Shown piece by piece: positions 1 through 5,959 of a DNA stretch of 15,307 nucleotides; the first letter of the stretch is position 1, and the number at the start of each line of letters is the position of its first letter. A program made the translations under genes and the position numbers. A model generated the notes under the pieces. That model was not told where the DNA came from, did not search any database, and saw only the letters and a list, made by a program, of their open reading frames with translations. The DNA is from CAIVAT01 sp037139855. GTDB taxonomy: Bacteria > Bacteroidota > Bacteroidia > Bacteroidales > FEN-979. Location of the stretch: the NCBI GenBank assembly GCA_037139855.1, contig JBAXFM010000110.1:1-15307 (forward strand), in the 5' to 3' direction.

Positions 1-11
1 ATTTTTTTTCA

Positions 12-671
12 ATGACTAAAATTAAATCAAACCTTTTCCACCCGGAGTTCCTGAGAAGTTCAGCCTTCCTGTTATCCCTGGTGATTGTTATTTTCATCAA
101 TCCCTTCCTGGATGAGAGCCTGGCAGGCCGGTTGTTTTCTTCCATTCTGGTGTTGTTATCCACGGTTGGCGCTTTGATGGTTATGTTTGCACACAGGGAG
201 GTGATCTGGTTTATTTTGTTGATCGTGGTATTATCATTCATCATCCAGGTGCTTGCATTTACGTTCAACAATGCTTTTTTTATCGGGTTGAAATTTCTGT
301 GCTACAGTACAATCAATACAACATTCGCATTGATATTGTTCTATTATTTAATGAAGGTGCAGCCGTTATCGTTATCTGAAATTGGCAACGCCATTAGCAT
401 CTATCTGCTGGTTGGACTGTCATTTGGCTATTTTTATTGTTTTTATGCACAGCATCATCCATTGGCATTCAGTAATTTATCGAATGAAATGCCCAATAAT
501 CAATTCGATTTGATTTACTACAGTTTTATTACCCTTACAACAACTGGCTATGGAGATATTCAACCCATGATGAAAGTCCCCCGGATCCTTGCGATATTCG
601 AAACTGTATTTGGTACTTTTTACATTGCCGTGATTATCGGGCGATTGGTGGGATTGGGGTATAAAAAGTAG
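12..671 (+). CDS. Potassium-channel-like membrane protein (Ion_trans_2 pore)
   Basis: A 219-residue inner-membrane protein that probably conducts K+. Five hydrophobic helices (roughly residues 17-34, 43-60, 65-85, 93-113, 126-145) precede a re-entrant pore segment with the selectivity-filter motif T-T-T-G-Y-G-D (GYGD at 179-182). A last helix follows at about 191-214. This matches the S5-pore-S6 plan of the two-pore-helix channel family, with four extra N-terminal helices that lack the regular arginine pattern of a voltage sensor. There is no cytoplasmic RCK/TrkA_N or cyclic-nucleotide domain, so gating cannot be read from the sequence. The start at 12 is the first ATG in frame. Only 11 bases of upstream sequence are present, so a promoter or a longer start cannot be judged. 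No operon partner is visible downstream. The pore motif is seen directly; ion selectivity is inferred from the family. Confidence 0.88.
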   Translation: MTKIKSNLFHPEFLRSSAFLLSLVIVIFINPFLDESLAGRLFSSILVLLSTVGALMVMFAHREVIWFILLIVVLSFIIQVLAFTFNNAFFIGLKFLCYSTINTTFALILFYYLMKVQPLSLSEIGNAISIYLLVGLSFGYFYCFYAQHHPLAFSNLSNEMPNNQFDLIYYSFITLTTTGYGDIQPMMKVPRILAIFETVFGTFYIAVIIGRLVGLGYKK

Positions 672-742
672 AAATTCTGAAATTGATTTATTGGAGCTAC
701 CAAAAAATATTTACTTTCACATACCCATCGTTCAGTATTTAA

Positions 743-862
743 TTATGAAAGATACTTCGATACACACTGGTAAGGAAACAGGACCAATTCTTTTTCCATG
801 TCTGTTACCATTTTCACATCGCAAACCATACCCGGTTTCAGTGCTATTTCAGGGTTCGGCAT
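743..862 (-). pseudogene. C-terminal relic of an RND efflux periplasmic adaptor (HlyD/MFP family)
   Basis: Reading leftwards from about 862 to a TAA at 745-743 gives 39 codons resembling the end of a membrane-fusion protein of an RND pump. They contain the L-K-P-G-M-V turn followed by a beta strand and then V-L-F-P-Y-Q-C-V-S, which corresponds to the usual 'vP..av' strand of the membrane-proximal domain. A full adaptor has about 350-400 residues, so more than 85 percent is missing. The frame is slightly open upstream of 862 but runs straight into the oppositely oriented TolC relic. I see no start signal, and the fragment is not expected to make a functional product. The family assignment is by eye. 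Confidence 0.55.
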
Positions 863-864
863 GA

Positions 865-1011
865 GGATTTTATTACAAAGCTGGAATCATCAGTATTTCC
901 GACTTACTTGAAGCGCAGGCAGTAGCCCAGCAGGCGAAGGACAATCTTGCCGATGCCCGGTGCCAGTTCAGGAGCAAATATGCCAAATACAAACTCATGA
1001 CCGGTAGGTAA
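865..1011 (+). pseudogene. C-terminal relic of a TolC-like outer membrane efflux protein
   Basis: An open stretch of 48 codons from 865 to a TAA at 1009-1011 reads as the last helix pair of an outer membrane efflux protein. It shows Y-K-A-G-I-I-S-I-S-D-L-L-E-A-Q, then Q-Q-A-K-D-N-L-A-D-A-R, then K-Y-K-L-M-T-G. This is the highly characteristic TolC/OEP repeat ending in 'y-x-l-x-t-G'. A stop (862-864) lies just upstream in frame and there is no start, so about 90 percent of the usual 430-480 residues are absent. Together with the oppositely oriented adaptor tail it is the remains of a tripartite RND pump locus. The rest of the gap up to 1197 holds only a 38-codon ORF (ATG 1020, stop 1134-1136) that I do not recognise. 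Confidence 0.7.
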
Positions 1012-1197
1012 TAAAGAAGATGATCGCATGGTGTGAATATCATCAGGGGCAAATTAATCCACAGGTGATTGTTAAGTTTGTGCGGTCTTCAAGGGATGTA
1101 AAAGGGGAGGGTGGAGTATTTTACAGTTGCTTATGAAAAAATTGATGGATTTAAACGAAAAAGCCGCCAATATGAACGGAATATAAACGGATTTCGC

Positions 1198-1205
1198 TAT
1201 CTTTG
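1198..1205 (+). promoter_or_regulatory. Bacteroidota -7 box TATCTTTG for the antitoxin-like gene
   Basis: TATCTTTG fits the Bacteroidota sigma-ABfr -7 consensus TAnnTTTG exactly. It ends four bases before the ATG at 1210, so transcription would begin at or next to the start codon and give a leaderless or nearly leaderless mRNA. No clear TTTG -33 element is seen at the usual spacing. The box supports choosing the 1210 start rather than the in-frame ATG at 1111. Confidence 0.6.
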
Positions 1206-1209
1206 TAAT

Positions 1210-1362
1210 ATGAAATCAAGGCCTGTCAATAAACCATCATTCGACACCATTTTCAGCAATGCCATTGCATCTGCGAAAATTGAAGGAATCCGGTTTGATA
1301 AAAAAACAGAGGCCCATATTAAAAAAGAAGCCCTTAAGAAGCTGGAAACAAATTCCCGATAA
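1210..1362 (+). CDS. Small VbhA/FicA-like antitoxin of the neighbouring Fic protein
   Basis: A 50-residue protein. Residues 18-30 read A-I-A-S-A-K-I-E-G-I-R-F, which includes S-A-K-I-E-G. That is a perfect match to the (S/T)xxxE(G/N) inhibitory helix by which class I Fic antitoxins obstruct ATP binding in their toxin. The rest is basic and helical, as in VbhA-type antitoxins of about 50-70 residues. The start at 1210 is chosen because a TATCTTTG box lies just upstream. A longer frame from 1111 exists but has no such support. Known class I antitoxins (VbhA, FicA) are encoded upstream of, and co-directional with, their toxin. Here the gene is convergent with the Fic gene and shares 29 bp (1334-1362) with its 3' end. 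The motif is directly visible; the inhibitor role is inferred from motif plus neighbour. Confidence 0.75.
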   Translation: MKSRPVNKPSFDTIFSNAIASAKIEGIRFDKKTEAHIKKEALKKLETNSR

Positions 1363-1903
1363 TTTCTATCATCTCCGAATAATCCTTGTTATCTCCTTTG
1401 TTCAAAGCCTCAATGTAAGCCGAATAATTATCTTTTCTGAATTTATCTAATTGGAGTGACGGATACCCTGCTCTGTTAGCCATTAAATCAGCAAAAATCC
1501 TTGATGTTCTTCCATTTCCTTCCCGAAATGGATGGATATGGATGAGTTCACAATGCACAATAGCAATATCTTCAATTAACCTTGCTGTATCTTCATAATC
1601 AATAGGTAACTTAGTCAACAATTCAGTTTCAAGATAACTCATTCCCCTGTGGATAAAATTAAATGGCAGGAAATGGTGGCCCGCTCTCGAAAGGTTCACA
1701 TTTCGGTAAATTCCGGCAAAAGGATATAAATGACCCAAGGCAGATCGGTGGATTGCTTGAATATACGTCGAGTTGAACTTTGTTTTCTTTGTCAATTTAT
1801 TAGAAAAAAGGACCTGGGCATGAATGAACCCAATTGTTTCTTCCTCAGCAGCTTTCTGAGTATCGGTAATTCCCAATTTATTTTTCAGAACGGAACTCCC
1901 CAT
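1334..1903 (-). CDS. Fic/DOC family AMPylase-type toxin (possibly N-terminally interrupted)
   Basis: A 189-residue Fic-domain protein. The active-site motif H-P-F-R-E-G-N-G-R-T-S-R starts at His124 and matches HxFx(D/E)GNGRxxR, the signature of Fic enzymes that transfer AMP from ATP to target hydroxyls. The flap region (about 76-86) and the helix before the motif (I-V-H-C-E-L-I-H-I) are also present. The protein has no recognisable internal S-x-x-x-E-G/N helix, which fits a class I Fic with a separate antitoxin, the convergent gene at 1210. The ATG at 1903 is the first usable start. However, the codons just upstream read E-K-E-Y-K-D-P-L-Y-Y-E, typical of a Fic N-terminus. The same frame goes back through a TGA (1939-1937) to an ATG at 1969. 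The gene may therefore be a nonsense mutant or may start internally. No well-placed ribosome binding site supports 1903. Confidence 0.85.
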   Translation of the reverse strand: MGSSVLKNKLGITDTQKAAEEETIGFIHAQVLFSNKLTKKTKFNSTYIQAIHRSALGHLYPFAGIYRNVNLSRAGHHFLPFNFIHRGMSYLETELLTKLPIDYEDTARLIEDIAIVHCELIHIHPFREGNGRTSRIFADLMANRAGYPSLQLDKFRKDNYSAYIEALNKGDNKDYSEMIEIIGNLFPAS

Positions 1904-2034
1904 CTCATAATAGAGAGGATCCTTGTACTCCTTTTCTCATGGAGTTTCATATGGTCTTTGGTAGGGCATATTTAACCGTATATTCGACTGTTACTAAAGC
2001 TTGTTTGATTAGCAATAAAAGATGACTTGCATAT

Positions 2035-2079
2035 AAAAAAAAAGACCCGCCTATAGTTCTGATGGTATGCAAGGCGGGT
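2035..2079 (-). terminator. Intrinsic terminator-like hairpin with U-run
   Basis: On the minus strand a perfect 8-bp stem (ACCCGCCT at 2079-2072 with AGGCGGGT at 2052-2045) closes a 19-nt loop. One base later follows a run of nine T (2043-2035). This is a strong rho-independent terminator shape. It could end the GH92 transcript, whose stop is at 2230. A promoter-like box lies between them at 2097-2090, so it could also end a very short RNA or attenuate the Fic transcript. Confidence 0.7.
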
Positions 2080-2089
2080 ACTGTTGATG

Positions 2090-2097
2090 CAAAGATA
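2090..2097 (-). promoter_or_regulatory. Bacteroidota -7 box TATCTTTG on the minus strand
   Basis: TATCTTTG on the minus strand matches TAnnTTTG exactly and would start transcription around 2085-2080, immediately before the hairpin at 2079-2035. No clean TTTG -33 box is present at 19-21 bp; the nearest is TTT within 2113-2120. The next downstream gene on this strand is Fic (ATG at 1969 or 1903). Confidence 0.4.
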
Positions 2098-2229
2098 CAA
2101 CACATTTTTTTTCGGAAACACTTTTTAATTTTTGGAGGGTGTTTTTTACTGCACGAAAATAATTGGCTTTTTTACCAAAATAACAAGATGATTTTATGAT
2201 TAGGCACAATTATACTCCCGATGATGGAC

Positions 2230-4377
2230 TTATTTGCTCGTCATTTCAAAAATCAATTTTCCTCCATCCATGATTTCCTGATAAGTGACAAATGGTCTGG
2301 TTATCAACTTTCCGTTCAGAAATACTCTTTCAGAACAGATGTTCTCAGCAGAAATGTTTTCCGCTTTGATGCTGAAATCTTTGCGGTGAGCCAGGTGAAG
2401 GGTTGCCTTCTTTAATTGCGGCGCTCCCAGCACAAACTCACCACTGCTCGGATTTACGGGATAAAATCCTAAACCGGAGAGAATGTACCAGGCCGACATC
2501 TGACCGCAATCGTCATTGCCAATCATTCCGTTTGGTGTATTGTTGTGGAACTCGTTGATTACGCGGTGTATGTATTTCTGTCCGGTTTTTGGCTCATTGG
2601 AGTAGGCATACAAGTACAAAATATGGTGGCCCGGTTCATTCCCATGCGCATACTGCCCGATCATGGCTTCCTGCCCCAGAAATTTGTTCGGATTTTTTGT
2701 TTCGATGGTAAAGAAATCGTTGAGCTGGCGGGTAAAAGCGTCCTTTCCACCCAATAGCTTTATTATTCCGTTGATGTCGAATTGTGCCGGAGTCCAGAAA
2801 TATTGCCAGGCATTGGCTTCGGTGTAATCACCCGGATTATTCATGGGCGACGTGGCCGTCAAAGGATCAAACGGAGTTCTCCATTGGCCTTTGGTATCTT
2901 TTCCGCGAAATAATTTAGTTTCCGGGTCGAAGATATTTTTGTAGTAACCGGCCCGTTTGTAAAATGATTCTGCTGTTTCCCGATCGCCCATTTTTGATGC
3001 CATTTCGGCCACGCACCAGTCGTCATATCCGCTTTCAAGGGTGTGTGAAACTGCTTCGTTATCCAATACATCAAATGGATAATAGCCATATTTATTATAC
3101 GTATCCCAGTCGGAATTTATGTGGTTTTTGGTGGAAGTTTCTATGATGGCTTGCAGTGCTTCCTTTTTATCAAAACCTATGAATCCATCATTGAATGCAG
3201 AGAGAATCATCGGGATGGCGTGGTTGCCAATCATACAATAATTATCCTGTCCCCAGGCTGTCCAAATGGGCAGAAAACCAGCGGCTTTATGGTGCAGTAA
3301 TATTGAATTGACAATGCCGTTAATTTTTTCAGGGGCTATGATTTGAAGCAATGGAAATGCACCCCGATATATATCCCAGATTGAAAGTGTCGAGTAATAT
3401 TCGTTATTGGGCGCTTGTCCGATTTTATCATTAGCCCCCCGGTATTTTCCATCCACATCGGCAATGTTTGAAGGCTGTAGAAAGAAGTGGTAGAGCGAAG
3501 TATAGAATAGTTCCTTCTGCCTGGTATCAGCCTCAATGTCTATGCGACCCAGGTAATTATTCCACGCTTTTTCGCAGTTTTGCCTTACCTGATCGAAATT
3601 CCAGCCAGGCATTTCGGTTTGGAGGTTGAGTTTGGCTCCGGCAACACTTACAGTTGAAAGCGCTATTTTGACCTGAAGCATTTTCGATTTACCGGGATGA
3701 AAGCTCAGCAAAAACTTTGGCGCTTTGTCGTATTTAGCTTTCGGAAGTTCTTTTGACTGGATGAAAGGCTGGTCAAATTTCAGGACGAAAAAATACTTTC
3801 GATCCACCCAGTTTTTTGTATGGCAATAGCCTGAAATGGTTTGATGGTCTTCAATTTTCACTTCCGATTCCAACACCAGGCTGTCGGTCAGGAAACGCAG
3901 TCCATGCTGAAAATCTGCCAGTACGCTGGCTTCTGCTGCAGGAAAGCTATAACGATGAAATGCTACTCGTTCAGAGCAGGTCAGTTCAACTTTAACCCCG
4001 TCTTTTTTTACAACGGAATAATATCCGGCACCGGCGGTTTCGGAATCTTTGAAATATCTGTTTTTCTGAATTTCATTCGGATGATCAACAAATGGAAGCA
4101 ACAACACATCACCCATTTCGTTGATGCCGGTTCCACTGAACCGGGTTTGGGAGAAACCCAGGATTATGCTGTCCTGATACTGGTATCCGCTGGTGTGGTT
4201 CCATCCCTGTTCCCGGTTATCCGGTCCGGGCTGAACCATCCCGAAAGGCATTGATGGACCCGGAAATGTATGCCCGGTTCCGTCAGTTCCAATAAAAACA
4301 TTTACGTATTGAATGTTGTTTTGGGCGCTTACCAATAATGTTAGCGCGGTAAAAAAAAATAAAAGAGAAATCTTCAT
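2230..4377 (-). CDS. GH92 family alpha-mannosidase, secreted
   Basis: A 715-residue exported glycoside hydrolase of family GH92, calcium-dependent exo-alpha-mannosidases that trim N-glycan or fungal mannans. Residues 1-18 form a signal peptide ending in V-S-A-Q. The mature protein opens with the family hallmark Y-V-N-V-F-I-G-T-D-G-x-G-H-T-F-P-G-P, then M-P-F-G-M-V-Q-P-G-P. Further landmarks are the D-D-W-C-V-A-E-M-A helix, Y-T-E-A-N-A-W-Q-Y (Glu520, at the expected acid position), H-G-N-E-P-G-H-H (Glu581) and G-N-D-D-C-G-Q-M-S-A-W (Asp622/Asp623, the base region). Length is typical. The ATG at 4377 gives the cleanest signal peptide; ATGs at 4401, 4398 and 4449 are in frame and would lengthen the n-region. 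It stands alone, divergent from the pair beginning at 4550. No SusC/SusD genes are in the window, so this is not a visible polysaccharide-utilisation locus. Confidence 0.93.
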   Translation of the reverse strand: MKISLLFFFTALTLLVSAQNNIQYVNVFIGTDGTGHTFPGPSMPFGMVQPGPDNREQGWNHTSGYQYQDSIILGFSQTRFSGTGINEMGDVLLLPFVDHPNEIQKNRYFKDSETAGAGYYSVVKKDGVKVELTCSERVAFHRYSFPAAEASVLADFQHGLRFLTDSLVLESEVKIEDHQTISGYCHTKNWVDRKYFFVLKFDQPFIQSKELPKAKYDKAPKFLLSFHPGKSKMLQVKIALSTVSVAGAKLNLQTEMPGWNFDQVRQNCEKAWNNYLGRIDIEADTRQKELFYTSLYHFFLQPSNIADVDGKYRGANDKIGQAPNNEYYSTLSIWDIYRGAFPLLQIIAPEKINGIVNSILLHHKAAGFLPIWTAWGQDNYCMIGNHAIPMILSAFNDGFIGFDKKEALQAIIETSTKNHINSDWDTYNKYGYYPFDVLDNEAVSHTLESGYDDWCVAEMASKMGDRETAESFYKRAGYYKNIFDPETKLFRGKDTKGQWRTPFDPLTATSPMNNPGDYTEANAWQYFWTPAQFDINGIIKLLGGKDAFTRQLNDFFTIETKNPNKFLGQEAMIGQYAHGNEPGHHILYLYAYSNEPKTGQKYIHRVINEFHNNTPNGMIGNDDCGQMSAWYILSGLGFYPVNPSSGEFVLGAPQLKKATLHLAHRKDFSIKAENISAENICSERVFLNGKLITRPFVTYQEIMDGGKLIFEMTSK

Positions 4378-4446
4378 TTGTCTGATTTTTAATTTCATCA
4401 TAAACGCTTGCCTTACCAACTGCGCTAAAACAGGTTTGCTACAGAT

Positions 4447-4454
4447 CAAATTTA
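4447..4454 (-). promoter_or_regulatory. Possible -7 box TAAATTTG for the GH92 gene
   Basis: TAAATTTG on the minus strand fits TAnnTTTG and lies about 70 bp before the preferred GH92 start at 4377. Use of this box would place the ATG at 4449 outside the transcript, supporting the shorter protein. A TTTG lies further upstream at 24 bp rather than the usual 19-21, so the match is partial. Confidence 0.4.
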
Positions 4455-4492
4455 GTATAAAATATGCATGCGGGTCAGCAAAAGTTTGCCTG

Positions 4493-4523
4493 TTGTATTT
4501 TAATTTAAACTAGCGTAACTTTC
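4493..4523 (+). promoter_or_regulatory. Possible promoter for the carboxypeptidase-regulatory-domain gene pair
   Basis: TTG (4493-4495), a 20-bp spacer and TAACTTTC (4516-4523) resemble the Bacteroidota TTTG-N19-21-TAnnTTTG promoter with one mismatch in the -7 box. It ends 26 bp before the ATG at 4550 and is the best candidate for driving the two-gene unit 4550-7779. Confidence 0.4.
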
Positions 4524-4549
4524 GAAGACCATTCCAACGCAAGAATTCA

Positions 4550-5959
4550 ATGAAGAAAACAGATGGTATTACCTGCGTGCAAGGCCTGGTCCTGAGCCTG
4601 ATCTTCATATTTACACATCAGTTCTGCCTGGCACAGACGATCCAAATCAAAGGAACGGTGAGGAACGAACTCACCTCTCAGATTGTTCCCGATGCCAATA
4701 TCAGGATTTACAGCACAAGACAGGGCACTCCGACCGATAAAGATGGGAACTTTACGTTGGTACTTTCCAAACTTCCTGTCACCATTGTTGTCAGTTGCAT
4801 TGGCTATGAACGGGCCGTGTACGACATCATAGAGAAATCTGCCAAACCGCTCAGAATATTCCTTCGTCCTGTCACCTATGTGCTGAAGGAGGTGGAAATA
4901 TCGCCGGTCAGCCATTCCGCTGTGTATGAGGATAAAACTTATTCTGTGCTCGATTATGAAATGATGGATGACCATGTTCTTCTTCTTGTTTTTCGCAATG
5001 TGGCAAAAAGTGCAGGGATGGTGCTGCTCAGCCGGACAGGAGATACATTGGCAGTATCCGATCTGCCTGAGCTTCCGCCGGAAATGCTCCGCCGGGATTT
5101 TCTTTCCAATGTTCATTATTATGCAAAATCCGGACAGACATACCAGTGCTACTACAATCCGGAGCATCAAAGCCTTGATTTTTTACACCCGGTTTCCACC
5201 GATTCGCTGGAAAAATATGTCATGCCATACTTGTTCAGGATTTCCGGACGCCTCTATTTCCAGGAGAAGGTTTTGAACGGATTTGGAACCTCCATTGCCT
5301 ACTACAGCAAGGATGGCGGAAAGCGCTACATTCGGAATTGCCTGAATGACAAAAAGATATCGGAATACCGGGATGACATGTTATTCTACCTCAGGTGGAA
5401 CGGCGCCATCGGGACTTATGCTTTTCCGGAGGATGATATAGAAAGCGAGGACAGGTTTGACTTTTCAAAATCTTTGATCGAAGGAGGGGCGTATGGTAAA
5501 AACGAAGCCAGGGCCCACCAGTTTGAATTCTTCAACATGATCTACCCGCTCTTTAAACACAACGAAGACACGATAGCCTTCTTCAACTTCGGGAGCGACC
5601 TTCTCGAAATGCTCGATCCCGACGGCAAGGTGATTTCTGTCGCTCCCATTAGTTTTCACAAGGGCTCCACCGGTATCAACCCGTTGACAATGAGTGATCG
5701 TGCCGAAAATGACGGCTGGCGTTGGGGAACAAAGATACTGGTCGACGAAGCATCCCACGCTTTGTATACCATGTTCCTGAGAAGCGGGATGGTAATGATC
5801 AGGAGGATCGATCTCAAAACGGGGAAGCTGGGTGTTGCTACCATCATTCCTTTCCCCTTCCCCGAAAAAATTAAAATCTATAAAAACGAAGCCTTTTTCT
5901 TGTGTAAAGAGGGCGGGAACAATGAAAACTGGAAATTATTGAAATGCGACATCCGATGA
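4550..5959 (+). CDS. Exported protein with N-terminal carboxypeptidase-D-like regulatory domain
   Basis: A 469-residue secreted or surface protein. Residues 1-29 are a signal peptide (hydrophobic core V-L-S-L-I-F-I-F, cleavage near L-A-Q). Residues about 32-115 form a CarboxypepD_reg-like beta sandwich: I-K-G-T-V-R-N, then D-A-N-I-R-I-Y, then T-D-K-D-G-N-F-T-L, then V-S-C-I-G-Y, ending in L-K-E-V-E-I. This domain is common at the N-terminus of Bacteroidota surface proteins, including SusC-type receptors. The remaining ~350 residues are rich in short beta strands (for example D-G-K-V-I-S-V-A-P) and could be a propeller-like fold; I do not recognise a named family. There is no TonB plug or barrel, so it is not a SusC homologue. 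Its stop overlaps the start of the next gene, suggesting translational coupling and a joint role. Cellular role is unknown. Confidence 0.85.
   Translation: MKKTDGITCVQGLVLSLIFIFTHQFCLAQTIQIKGTVRNELTSQIVPDANIRIYSTRQGTPTDKDGNFTLVLSKLPVTIVVSCIGYERAVYDIIEKSAKPLRIFLRPVTYVLKEVEISPVSHSAVYEDKTYSVLDYEMMDDHVLLLVFRNVAKSAGMVLLSRTGDTLAVSDLPELPPEMLRRDFLSNVHYYAKSGQTYQCYYNPEHQSLDFLHPVSTDSLEKYVMPYLFRISGRLYFQEKVLNGFGTSIAYYSKDGGKRYIRNCLNDKKISEYRDDMLFYLRWNGAIGTYAFPEDDIESEDRFDFSKSLIEGGAYGKNEARAHQFEFFNMIYPLFKHNEDTIAFFNFGSDLLEMLDPDGKVISVAPISFHKGSTGINPLTMSDRAENDGWRWGTKILVDEASHALYTMFLRSGMVMIRRIDLKTGKLGVATIIPFPFPEKIKIYKNEAFFLCKEGGNNENWKLLKCDIR

Noticed and set aside
1111..1209. Longer start for the antitoxin-like gene
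   Set aside because: The extra 33 residues look like random translation, and the exact TATCTTTG promoter box lies inside them just before the ATG at 1210.
3841..4254. 137-codon plus-strand frame inside GH92
   Set aside because: It overlaps strongly conserved GH92 N-terminal motifs on the other strand and shows no family signal.
4547..5170. 207-codon minus-strand frame
   Set aside because: It lies wholly opposite the signal peptide and regulatory domain of the gene at 4550, which is clearly coding. The translation is low-complexity and His/Cys-rich as expected for antisense.
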